Source: a candidate division TA06 bacterium B3_TA06
GTDB lineage: Bacteria; Hydrothermota; Tepidihabitantia; B3-TA06
Reading direction: 5' to 3'
NCBI GenBank assembly: GCA_005223075.1
Contig: NJBO01000005.1
Span: 1-62,904 of the forward strand
DNA: 62,904 bases
Position numbers and translations under genes: made by a program. Of the stretch, positions 32,601-41,400 are shown one piece after another (position 1 is the stretch's first letter; every line of letters starts with the position of its first letter). The notes below the pieces were generated by a model, which made no database searches, was not told the origin of the DNA, and saw only the letters and a list, made by a program, of their open reading frames with translations.

Positions 32601-34634
32601 ATGGTTATTAAGAGTCTTGCCGACCTGGAAAAGGTAGCGTCCGAGGGTGAGCGCAGGATACATCCGCCGCATCTTAAAGTGATGGTTGGGGCAGCTACCT
32701 GCGGGATCGCATCAGGTGCAAACGACGTCATCGCCGCGGTCGAGCAGACCCTCAAATCCCTCGGTAATGGAGCAGGAGCGACCGCTGTCGCTTCTAGAAC
32801 CGGGTGCATCGGCATGTGCTATGAGGAGCCGCTTATGGATATCCTCAAACCGGGCTGGCCGCGTATAACCTACTCCCACGTGAAACCGGAGCAGGTCGCC
32901 GAGATTCTTTCTGCAGTCAAGGAAGGCAAGGTCGTTAAAGAGGGGCTTTTAGGGAAGATCGAAGAGATTGAAGATTATACCCGTAACACCCGTACCCCTA
33001 CGGGGCATTTTCATAATTACTCGGAGCTTGCGCTCCGGTCGCAAGGACATAACACCCGCAACACACACTACCGTTACCCTCTGGAGAATGTTCCGCCCGA
33101 AATAGCGGCTGTTGAAGGACTTTTCAACCTTGAATTTACCGCCAAGCAGCAACATATCGCGATGCGCAACTGCGGGATCATCGACCCTGAATCCATTGAG
33201 GAGTATATTGCGCGGGGCGGATACCGCGGCCTTTACAGAGTCCTTACCGAGATGAAGCCGGACGAGGTTATTGATATGGTGGATGCCTCCGGTTTGCGTG
33301 GACGCGGTGGCGGAGGATTCGGAACCGGTCGCAAGTGGCGCTACTGCAAGGCCGCAGAAGGCTACCGCTACGTTATCTGCAACGCGGACGAGGGCGACCC
33401 GGGCGCATACATGGATCGCTCGCTTCTTGAAGGCGATCCGCACTCCATCCTTGAAGGGATGCTCATCGGAGCCTTTGCCATAGGTTCACAGCAGGGCTAT
33501 GTATACGTCCGCGCCGAGTACCCACTGGCAGTAAAGCGGCTCGAGAAGGCGATAGATGACGCACGTGTGCACGGTCTTCTGGGATCCGACATCTTCGGTA
33601 CCGGGTTCAACTTCGATCTCAGAATCGTGAAGGGCGGGGGTGCGTTCGTGTGCGGTGAGTCCACGGCACTTATGGCGTCAATCGAGGGCAAGCCGGGCGA
33701 ACCCCGCGCCAAGTACGTCCACACCGTCGAAAAAGGTTTATGGAATCAACCCACCACACTCAATAACGTGGAGACCTGGGCTAACGTGCCGGTAATCGCG
33801 GTGCGCGGTGCAGAGTGGTTTGCCTCCATCGGGAACCCCTCCTCCACCGGAACCAAGATTTTCTCGCTGGTAGGCAAGGTGAACCGCGCGGGTCTCGTGG
33901 AAGTCCCTATGGGAATTACACTCAGGGAAATCATCTACGACATCGGCGGCGGTATACCTGAGGGTAAGCCCTTCAAGGCGGTGCAGACCGGCGGGCCTTC
34001 CGGAGGTTGTATCCCCGCGAATCTCTTGGACCTTGAAGTAGACTTCGACAGGCTGTGGGAAGCAGGCTCGATGATGGGTTCGGGCGGCATGATCGTTATG
34101 GACTCCGAGACCTGCATGGTGGACGTGGCCAAGTTCTTTACCGAGTTCCTCAAGGACGAAAGCTGCGGCAAGTGCGTGCCATGCAGGGAAGGTTTATCTC
34201 AAACCCACGAGATTTTGAAACGTATCACTGAGGGCGAGGGACAGGAATCGGACCTTGATCTACTGGAAGAGCTGGGTAAGGCGATGCAAGATTCGTCTTT
34301 GTGTGCCTTAGGCGGCTCGGCACCAAACCCAGTGCTTTCCACCTTGCGTTTCTTCCGCGACGAGTATCTTGAACACATTAAGAATAAGCGCTGCCCTGCC
34401 GGGGTGTGCACCGCGCTTATCCACTTCGAGATCAACGAAAACTGCACCGGATGCACCTTATGCGTCCGCAACTGCCCGGTTGACGCTATTTCGGGCGAAC
34501 GCAAACAAGTCCACGTGATAGATCAGGATGTCTGCATCAAATGCGGCGTTTGTCTTGACGTGTGCAAGTTCGACGCGGTGACCCGTAACACCCGTAACAC
34601 CCGTAACACACACTCAGGGGGGAGGTCACAATGA
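32601..34634 (+). CDS. nuoF: NuoF/HydB-like NADH-binding flavoprotein, interrupted in frame by a repeat element
   Basis: 677 residues. Order: thioredoxin-like domain (~1-110), FMN/NADH core (GRGGGGFGTGRKW, NADEGDPGAYMDR, CGESTALMASIEG), 4Fe-4S domain (ESCGKCVPCREG), then two ferredoxin sites (CTGCTLCVRNCP, CIKCGVCLDVCK). Residues ~127-157 (reading NYSELALRSQGH) are encoded by a palindromic element found in two other genes; they fall in the linker between the thioredoxin and FMN domains, where tolerance is expected. The C-terminus ends in TRNTRNTRNT, from three CCCGTAACA units at 34581-34616. It should oxidise NADH or reduce NAD+. Confidence 0.88.
   Translation: MVIKSLADLEKVASEGERRIHPPHLKVMVGAATCGIASGANDVIAAVEQTLKSLGNGAGATAVASRTGCIGMCYEEPLMDILKPGWPRITYSHVKPEQVAEILSAVKEGKVVKEGLLGKIEEIEDYTRNTRTPTGHFHNYSELALRSQGHNTRNTHYRYPLENVPPEIAAVEGLFNLEFTAKQQHIAMRNCGIIDPESIEEYIARGGYRGLYRVLTEMKPDEVIDMVDASGLRGRGGGGFGTGRKWRYCKAAEGYRYVICNADEGDPGAYMDRSLLEGDPHSILEGMLIGAFAIGSQQGYVYVRAEYPLAVKRLEKAIDDARVHGLLGSDIFGTGFNFDLRIVKGGGAFVCGESTALMASIEGKPGEPRAKYVHTVEKGLWNQPTTLNNVETWANVPVIAVRGAEWFASIGNPSSTGTKIFSLVGKVNRAGLVEVPMGITLREIIYDIGGGIPEGKPFKAVQTGGPSGGCIPANLLDLEVDFDRLWEAGSMMGSGGMIVMDSETCMVDVAKFFTEFLKDESCGKCVPCREGLSQTHEILKRITEGEGQESDLDLLEELGKAMQDSSLCALGGSAPNPVLSTLRFFRDEYLEHIKNKRCPAGVCTALIHFEINENCTGCTLCVRNCPVDAISGERKQVHVIDQDVCIKCGVCLDVCKFDAVTRNTRNTRNTHSGGRSQ
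32979..33069 (+). repeat. in-frame palindromic element, copy 2 (inside nuoF)
   Basis: Same strand sense relative to its host gene as copy 1. It carries the CCCCTACGGGG hairpin and CGGAGC-TTGC-GCTCCG stem bounded by CCCGTAACA-like units. The reading frame continues through it without a stop. Confidence 0.9.
34581..34616 (+). repeat. tandem 9-bp CCCGTAACA array at the nuoF 3' end
   Basis: Three contiguous units, then ACACTCAGGGG. The same unit borders the palindromic elements. Single units occur at about 34640 (start of a micro-ORF) and 37149 (start of the MvhD-like gene). Because nine is a multiple of three, gain or loss of units keeps the frame. Confidence 0.85.
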
Positions 34635-34729
34635 ACCACGCCCGTAACACACCTTTTGGACTGTCCGTATATGTTTTAGATCGTCTGGATAATGCTGGAA
34701 TCTGTAATGATGGAGAGATAGTGTTGTGA
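34631..34729 (+). CDS. 32-codon micro-ORF between nuoF and the NuoG-like gene
   Basis: ATG 34631 has a strong GGGGAGG site and overlaps the nuoF stop (ATGA); it ends in a TGA overlapping the next start. It begins M-N-H-A, mirroring the M-S-H-A start of the NuoG-like protein with different codons, continues through a CGTAACACACC unit, then SVYVLDRLDNAG. It may be an insertion scar rather than a functional peptide. Confidence 0.3.
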   Translation: MNHARNTPFGLSVYVLDRLDNAGICNDGEIVL

Positions 34730-35412
34730 GTCACGCAGACTGGGAAGGTCAGGCCAAATTTACCATCAACGGCAGGGAAGTGGTTGGTTATAAAGGAGAG
34801 ACAATCCTCGAGGTGGCCCGGCGTGAGGGGTTTGATATCCCCACTCTCTGTTATCACGAAGCGCTTGAACCTTACGCCGCCTGCCGGTTATGTCTTGTGG
34901 AGGTTACAACAGGTCGCCGCACAAAGCTAGTAACTTCTTGTATTTATGAAGTTGCTCCCGATATCGAGGTCAAAACCTCGACCGAGCGGGTGATCCGCAA
35001 CCGCAAGGCGGTGCTTGAGCTTCTTCTTGCCCGTGCTCCTGACGCTTCGCTTATCCAGAAACTGGCCCGTGAATATGGCATCAAGAAATCCCGCTATCCC
35101 CTGGTCTTAAACGATAAGTGCATACTCTGCGGGCTTTGCGTGCGTGCCTGCCATGAGATCATCGGTGCTTCAGCCATCGGGTTCATCGATCGCGGCACCG
35201 AGCGCCACGTGGGTCCGCCCATCGAGCGGCTTTCCGAACGCTGTATCGGCTGCGGCACCTGCGTCTACATCTGTCCTACGGCGGCCATCTCGCTCAAAGA
35301 CGTTTCCAAGCCTATGCCTGGTGTCCACGATCACCCCCACGACTACGAAGCACCCGACTGCGATGCGTGTGGAGAGTTGGGGCTTGAAGCACCTCAGGAG
35401 AAAAAGGCATGA
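34726..35412 (+). CDS. NuoG/HydA N-terminal-like iron-sulfur protein
   Basis: 228 residues from GTG 34726. N-terminal 2Fe-2S ferredoxin (CYHEALEPYAACRLCLVEV plus TSCIYE), then two 4Fe-4S sites (CILCGLCVRACHE, CIGCGTCVYICPTAA). The His-Cys cluster motif of NuoG between them is missing (ARAPDASLIQKLAREYG instead). It ends where a molybdopterin or H-cluster domain would begin, so it is an electron relay only, between NuoEF and the HdrA proteins. Confidence 0.85.
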   Translation: MSHADWEGQAKFTINGREVVGYKGETILEVARREGFDIPTLCYHEALEPYAACRLCLVEVTTGRRTKLVTSCIYEVAPDIEVKTSTERVIRNRKAVLELLLARAPDASLIQKLAREYGIKKSRYPLVLNDKCILCGLCVRACHEIIGASAIGFIDRGTERHVGPPIERLSERCIGCGTCVYICPTAAISLKDVSKPMPGVHDHPHDYEAPDCDACGELGLEAPQEKKA

Positions 35413-35575
35413 GCCGCGTAGTAGTGCGAAACTTTAGTTTCGCTGCGAGGATGGTGCCTGTAACACCTCTTCATGTAGTGCGGGACTTCAGTCCCGCCGT
35501 GAAGCTGAAGCTTCTCATCTCATTGTTAGGCGAGGCTAAAGCCTCGCGCTACATGTTCTCACCCTGGGGGAGGTG
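35413..35575. repeat. intergenic run of three GTAGTGCGNNAC-type hairpins
   Basis: GCGAAACTTTAGTTTCGC, GCGGGACTTCAGTCCCGC and GCGAGGCTAAAGCCTCGC follow one another; each stem is different but self-complementary around a CTTTAG/CTTCAG/CTAAAG centre. It is another covarying hairpin family. It ends just before the GGGGGAGG site of the next gene. Confidence 0.7.
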
Positions 35576-37147
35576 ATGGAAAAGGTTAAAATTTTCTTGT
35601 GCCAAGGGTGCGAAATCTCCCAAAAGATTGACCTTGAGAAGTTAAAGAAACACTTTAACTCTCTCGCACAAGTTCAATCAGTAGAGATACTTGCCCAACT
35701 AGGCGACGGTGCAGCCCGTGAGCATCTCAATGGTGTCGAAGGAGCCCTCCTCTTCGGTGCGTGCGACGAACGTACACATGGTTCGATCTTTGCTGACCTT
35801 GCCGGAACCAACCCTCACCAGCTGGTCAATCTTCGCGAGCGTTGTGCCTGGGTGCACGACGCGGACACGGGGGCTACCGAGAAGGCAATTCGGCTTCTTT
35901 CCATGGGACTTGCCGAACTCACCACCCGTAGCACCAAAAAACACCTTACCGAGTGGGATTTAGACCTGCTCCACCGGGTATTGGTCATCGGTGCCGGTCC
36001 TGCCGGGCTGGCGTGTTCGCGTGCTTTAGCTGAGCAAGGTATAGACGTTGTTCTTATTGAAAAATCCAATCGCTTAGGCGGAACCCTGCGCAGAACCCGC
36101 ACGGTCTGGCCCTCGGGCGGGGACCCGGAAGCGCTTTTGCATCGACTTTACGATAGGTTACAGGACAAACTTCACGTAACGGTTTATCAGAAAACAGAGC
36201 TTGTAAACCTTGAAGAATCGCTGCACGGCTACGAAGTAAAGCTTTCCAATGATGCCGAAGAGGAGGTGGGAGCGATTGTTGTTGCCACCGGCGTGCGTGA
36301 GGTCGGAGGCAATCTTTTCGAGTTCGAGTACCGCTGGCGGGATAGGGGAGAGTTCCGCGGTCCGCTGGCGTTTGAGGTCAAGGAAGGGGTACATCCGTTC
36401 CTTCTGGAAACCGCTTTTTGGGATGCGGTGATGCTGCGGCACGAAAAGCCGGAGGAGCGTATCGCTTTCTTTGTACCTGAATCTGTGGTTCTTCCCGAAG
36501 GGTTCAAGGAGGGTGCGGAAAAACATAACATCGAAATCATCAGAGGGAGTATCCCAGGTGGTGTTACGGGTGTTATGTCCTTGCGACCGGAGCGCAAGCT
36601 CCGAGTAATAGTGAAAATGCCCCGTAGGGGTACGGGTGTTACGGGTTGGAAGGGTGCGCACGTGAAGCTGGGAAAACTGGTGGGCAGCCTTCCTGAGAAT
36701 CTCGCACAAGCCCTCAGGATTCCACAGGATACGAACGGCTACCTTGCCCAGCGCCGCTACCGGATCCGACCCCGGGACGTGGTGCATCCTGGTATCTTCG
36801 TTGTGGGCGGCGCGCACACGCCTATGCCCATGGAGGAAACCATAAACCACGCGTTCGTTGTGGCCGCCCGTATCAAGGCGTTATTCGATGCGAAACCCAA
36901 GCGACTGCCTGGTGCACAAATCGATGAAGAAGTCTGCATCGGATGCGGCTACTGTGCCGCAGTATGTCCTTATGGAGCGCCTATCCTGGAACGGACCGAT
37001 ACCGGTCATAAAGCTCGTATGTCGCCAAGATTCTGCACCTTATGTGGCCTGTGCATCGCCGGATGCCCGGTGTTCGCCATATCTGACCCTATCAAGTCCA
37101 GAGATACTATTAAAGCTCAGATACGAGCTTGGGGTGAGACATCATGA
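35576..37147 (+). CDS. HdrA-like FAD protein (C-terminal-half type), interrupted in frame by a repeat element
   Basis: About 523 residues. Residues ~45-125 match the segment preceding the FAD domain of long HdrA proteins (FGACDERTHGSIF). A Rossmann FAD motif follows (VLVIGAGPAGLACSRALAEQG, shown here only in part as GAGPAGLACSRALAEQG), then two C-terminal 4Fe-4S sites (CIGCGYCAAVCPYGA, CTLCGLCIAGCP). Residues ~329-357 (MSLRPERKLRVIVKMPRRG) come from the palindromic element in the opposite orientation to copies 1 and 2, in a loop before the last FAD-domain strands. HdrA flavin is the usual bifurcation site. ATG 35576 has GGGGGAGG upstream. Confidence 0.8.
   Translation: MEKVKIFLCQGCEISQKIDLEKLKKHFNSLAQVQSVEILAQLGDGAAREHLNGVEGALLFGACDERTHGSIFADLAGTNPHQLVNLRERCAWVHDADTGATEKAIRLLSMGLAELTTRSTKKHLTEWDLDLLHRVLVIGAGPAGLACSRALAEQGIDVVLIEKSNRLGGTLRRTRTVWPSGGDPEALLHRLYDRLQDKLHVTVYQKTELVNLEESLHGYEVKLSNDAEEEVGAIVVATGVREVGGNLFEFEYRWRDRGEFRGPLAFEVKEGVHPFLLETAFWDAVMLRHEKPEERIAFFVPESVVLPEGFKEGAEKHNIEIIRGSIPGGVTGVMSLRPERKLRVIVKMPRRGTGVTGWKGAHVKLGKLVGSLPENLAQALRIPQDTNGYLAQRRYRIRPRDVVHPGIFVVGGAHTPMPMEETINHAFVVAARIKALFDAKPKRLPGAQIDEEVCIGCGYCAAVCPYGAPILERTDTGHKARMSPRFCTLCGLCIAGCPVFAISDPIKSRDTIKAQIRAWGETS
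36561..36646 (-). repeat. in-frame palindromic element, copy 3 (antisense in the HdrA-like gene)
   Basis: GTGTTACGGG units flank ATGTCCTTGCGACCGGAGCG and the CCCCGTAGGGG hairpin. Its sequence is nearly identical to copies 1 and 2 but inverted relative to the host gene, and the host frame still stays open. In this orientation the main stem closes on a GCAA loop. Confidence 0.9.
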
Positions 37148-37959
37148 AGCCCGTAACACACACCACTCGTCTTCAATCGGAAGATCGTGTAGAATCTGTG
37201 CACACTCCAAAGATCCTCGGCTTCACCTGCGACTGGGCCGGGTTTGCGCTTGATTACGCCGGTATGCAGCGTATGTCCTACCCTGCCGACATCGCCTTTA
37301 TCAATTTGCGCTGCTCTGCCAGGTTCGACCTTGCAGATGGGGTCGAAGCTCTATCAAAGGGTGCCGATGGCCTGTTCTTCGCCCTGTGTCCTCTGGGTGA
37401 CTGCCACTACGAGCCAGGCAACCATCATGTCCTGGCCCGTATCAACCATCTTGCCGATTTATTGGAGATCGCTGGTCTGCGCCGTGACCGCGTCGCCTTC
37501 TATCATGCCGATACAACCTACGCGTTCGGGCTTGCCCAAGCTATCAACGGGTTTGAGGAAAAGTTAAAGGAATTTGGAACATTATCGTCTCAAGCGCTTG
37601 GCAGGCCGGAGCTTGTGTTACGGGTTGCCGCAATGAAACGTGTATGCACGTCTGAGCCAGTGCGCTGGCTCTTATCCAAGGAGCTGGAGCTTGTGCGCAA
37701 GGGCAACGTGTTTGATGAGAAACTCGATCCGCAAGACTACGATACAATGATTAAGCATATACTTCGAGAGGAGTACGAGAAGGGGCTGATTCTGGAAAAT
37801 CTTAAAGAGCCTTGTTCCGCAGTTGACGTTGCTGAGGCGACAGGAATCCCAGCCCACCGGGTGTTCGAGTTGATCGTTGAGCTTGAGCGCGAGACCAGGG
37901 CACGTCTCGATAAGATAAGAAAAGAGCGTCCCTTGTACGTGGAGGTAGTAGATGGGTAG
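37144..37959 (+). CDS. MvhD-like iron-sulfur domain fused to a winged-helix-like C-terminal region
   Basis: 271 residues. Residues ~25-140 resemble MvhD (ADIAFINLRCSARFD, GADGLFFALCPLGDCHYEPG), but the first cluster motif reads CDWAGF where MvhD has CxWC, so one ligand is lost. Residues ~170-271 (CSAVDVAEATGIPAHRVFEL) look like a helix-turn-helix/winged-helix domain, unusual for this family. The N-terminus MKPVTHTTRLQSEDRVES is encoded partly by a CCCGTAACACACACC repeat unit; the original start may have been GTG 37198 (V-HTPKIL). ATGA overlap with the HdrA-like gene. Confidence 0.7.
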   Translation: MKPVTHTTRLQSEDRVESVHTPKILGFTCDWAGFALDYAGMQRMSYPADIAFINLRCSARFDLADGVEALSKGADGLFFALCPLGDCHYEPGNHHVLARINHLADLLEIAGLRRDRVAFYHADTTYAFGLAQAINGFEEKLKEFGTLSSQALGRPELVLRVAAMKRVCTSEPVRWLLSKELELVRKGNVFDEKLDPQDYDTMIKHILREEYEKGLILENLKEPCSAVDVAEATGIPAHRVFELIVELERETRARLDKIRKERPLYVEVVDG

Positions 37960-38040
37960 GAGGTTGTCCGAAATGTCGAATAAACCGCAGATTAGCGCAG
38001 ATTTCCGTAGACTAACTACGAAAGTAGGCGAAACACCTGC

Positions 38041-38211
38041 GACAGCGAGGAAGGCAGGGGCTACTTAGCCCACGCCGAAAGGATGTTGTATGCCTACAAC
38101 CATCTTCGTGCCCACGGAGGAATCAAGCGCTTGACACCTTACCAGAAATTGTGTATACTGAGACAAGCTAAGCTAGAAGAAGGCCAACATGAGACGCAGT
38201 TGGCTGCATAG
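38041..38211 (+). pseudogene. transposase C-terminal remnant
   Basis: A short open frame ending at TAG 38209-38211 reads YAYNHLRAHGGIKRLTPYQK, the typical tail of an IS3/IS481-type DDE transposase (YNxxRxHxxL..LTPxxK). No upstream catalytic part or terminal repeats are seen, so it is a fragment. The rest of the 473-bp spacer holds a CCGCAGATTAGCGCAGATTT module (37983-38005) and a TCATTGCGAGCGA...CTCGCAATGAC repeat (38280-38407). Confidence 0.5.
38131..38159 (+). promoter_or_regulatory. promoter inside the transposase remnant, upstream of hdrA
   Basis: TTGACA (38131-38136), 17 bp, TATACT (38154-38159). It lies within the transposase coding remnant and points at the long hdrA gene ~270 nt downstream. 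It may be a captured promoter. Confidence 0.55.
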
Positions 38212-38432
38212 TACAGGTAAGGTAAAAAACAGAGCAGGCGAGAAAATAATATTCGTCTCGTTATTTGAAAAGAAATCCGGTCATTGCGAGCGACTGAAGG
38301 GAGCGCGGCACCGAAGGGCGACGTTAAAGGAGCAATCTTATCTTAACAACAGAGCTATGAGATTGCTTCGTCGTGAACGCCCGTTGGGCGTTACTCCTCG
38401 CAATGACAGAAACATAGATACTCGATTTACTC

Positions 38433-41400
38433 ATGGTTAAAGTTAATGCTAAAAAACCGATCAAGGGTTCGGCTTTAGTGATCGGCGGCGGAATCGCCGG
38501 TATCCAGGCCGCGCTCGACCTGGCAGACGGCGGCATAAAGGCCTATCTTGTGGATTCAAAACCCACCATCGGCGGGGTCATGGCCCAGCTTGACAAGACC
38601 TTTCCCACCAACGACTGCTCCATGTGCATCCTCTCACCAAAGCTGGTGGACACCGGTCGTCATCTCAACATCAACATCATCACCAACACCGAACTGGTCG
38701 CCCTTGACGGCAAAGCCGGGAATTTCATAGCCAAGCTGCGCAAGCACGCGCGTTACATCGATATCGAAGCCTGCACCGCCTGTAATCTTTGCGCTGTGCA
38801 CTGTCCGGTATCTGCCATAGACTCCTACAACGAGGGACTCTCCGAGCGCCGCGCCGCCTATATCAGCTATCCACAGGCCGTGCCACTGGCGTATGCCATA
38901 GATCGCGATAAGTGCATAGGCTGCGGGCTTTGTGCCAATATCTGTCCGCCCGACGCGGTGCGGTATAATGATAAAGATAATGAGACCGAGATCGAAGTCG
39001 GCGCGGTCCTTCTTGCTCCCGGATTCGATGAGTTCGATGCCAAACGGTTAAGCGAATACGGCTACGGACGCTACCCGAACGTTCTTACAAGCATCGAGTT
39101 TGAACGATTTATGTCCTCATCCGGACCTACTGCCGGGCATATCCTGCGTCCTTCGGACGGAAAGGAGGTCGGAAAAGTCGCCTGGATCCAGTGCATCGGC
39201 AGTCGTGATCGGCACATAAACCGCCCTTACTGCTCGTCTGTCTGCTGCATGTACGCCACCAAGGAGGCGATCATCGCCGCAGAGCACGCGCCACAGATGC
39301 AGAAAATCATCTTCTACATGGATATCCGTGCCTACGGCAAGGATTTTGACAAGTATATTGACAGGGCCCAGGAGCAGTTTGGCGTCCGCTACGTGCGGGG
39401 CAGGGTGGCGAAAGTTGTAGAAGATCCTGTAACCAAAGAAGTCTCTTTAACTTACGAGACCGATGACGGTAAGCTTGCTACCGAAACCTTTGATATGGTG
39501 GTGCTCTCCGTGGGGTTAGAACCCCCGAAGTCATCTCCGGAACTGGCTGAAGCACTCGGCATCGAGTTGGACGAGTATGGGTTCGTTAAAACCTCCACCT
39601 TTGCGCCCATGCTCACTACCCGCTACGGCGTATTCGTGGCAGGTGCGGCTTCGGCACCCAAGGATATCCCGGAGAGCGTGGCTCAGGCATCGGGTGCTGT
39701 TGGTATGGTGCAGGGGCTTTTAGGAGAAGCGCGCAACACCGAGGTCAAGGCCAAGGACCTGCCCCTTGAGCGCGACGTCTTCACCGAGCCGCCACGCATC
39801 GGTGTGTTTGTCTGCCACTGCGGCATCAACATTGGCTTGGTGGTCAACGTGCCTGAGGTTGTAGAATACGCAAAGACCCTGCCCAACGTGGCTTTCGCCA
39901 CCGAGAACCTCTACACCTGCTCCTCGGACACCCAGGAGAAGATCAAAGAAATTATCAATAACTTCCGTCTAAACCGCGTGGTTGTCTCTGCTTGTACACC
40001 GCGCACGCATGAGCCGTTGTTTCAGTCCACCATCCGCGAGGCCGGACTGAACAAGTATCTGTTTGAGATGGCCAACATCCGCGACCAGGACTCCTGGGTG
40101 CACATGTACGAACCGGAGAAAGCTACAGCCAAGGCCAAGGACCTGGTGCGCATGGCGGTTGCCAAGGCAGCGAGACTTAAGGCGTTACCCAATATCGAGC
40201 TTCCCGTTACCAAGCGCGCGCTGGTGATCGGCGGGGGAGTGGCTGGGATGAGCGCGGCAAAAACCATCTCACAGGCAGGATTTGAGACGGTCTTGATCGA
40301 AAAATCCGCAGAACTGGGCGGTAACCTGACTCATTTGACCAAGACCCTTTGGGGTGAAGACGCGCAGGTTTTCCTTGCCGAACTTATTGCACAAGTCGAG
40401 GAAGATACCAATATCACGGTGCACAAGAACGCCGAAGTTCAGTCTGTAGAAGGATTTGTAGGGAGCTTCAAAACGACCCTGTCCAACGGTGAAGTGATCG
40501 AGCACGGCGCGACCATCATCGCCACCGGAGCGGTTGAATACCAACCCAAACCTGATGAATATTTGTCTGGCGATCCGCTGATCGTCACCCAGCGGGAGTT
40601 GGAGGAATCCCTGCACAAAGGTAACTTCAACGCCAAAACCGTCGTTATGATCCAGTGCGTTGGCTCGCGCAATGACGAGCATCCTTACTGCTCTCGTGTG
40701 TGCTGCACCGAGGCTATCAAGAACGCCTTGACTATAAAAGAGCGCTCGCCTGATACCGAGGTCGTCATAATGTTCCGTGACCTGCGAACCTACGGACTTA
40801 AAGAGCTTGCGTATGAGAAGGCGAGGCAGAGGGGCGTGTTGTTCATGAGATTTGACCAGAGAAAAGAACCCCAAATAGTGGACAAAAATGGGACAATAAC
40901 TGTACGAATAATGGACGAACTCATAGGCAAAGAGGTCGAATTCTCGCCTGATCTTATCGCTCTCTCCACCGGGATCGTGGCTGAGAAGGAGGCAAATAAA
41001 ATCCTGGCCCAGCTTTACAAGGTGCCTCTTAACGAGGATGGATTCTTTCTGGAGGCGCACATGAAGCTTCGCCCGGTTGATTTCGCCACCGACGGCGTCT
41101 ACCTTTGTGGTCTGGCTCACGCGCCCAAGTTCATCGATGAGGCGATCGCGCAGGCTGCGGCAACTGCCGCCCGTGCGTTACTTATCCTCAATAAGGACAA
41201 GATCGAGGCCGAGGGCAAGATTGCCCTGACCAACGAGCGTACCTGTATCGGGTGCGGTTACTGCGTGGAGGTCTGTCCGTACGGAGCAATTGCGCTTGAA
41301 GAGAAGCGTGTTCTCGGTATTGAAAAGAAGGTCGCTTCTGTAAACGCCGCACTGTGCAAGGGTTGCGGAGGATGCGCCGCCTCCTGCCGGTCAAACTCCA

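Noticed and set aside
34581-34616. CRISPR array from the CCCGTAACA repeats
   Set aside because: Units are 9 bp with no unique spacers, no leader and no cas genes.
37606-37622. GTGTTACGGGTT inside the MvhD-like gene as a fourth palindromic element
   Set aside because: Only one 12-nt match to the border unit, without the hairpin core; it could be chance.
38189-38440. 83-codon ORF before hdrA
   Set aside because: It crosses the transposase remnant and a dispersed TCATTGCGAGC/CTCGCAATGAC repeat; no ribosome site and no family likeness.
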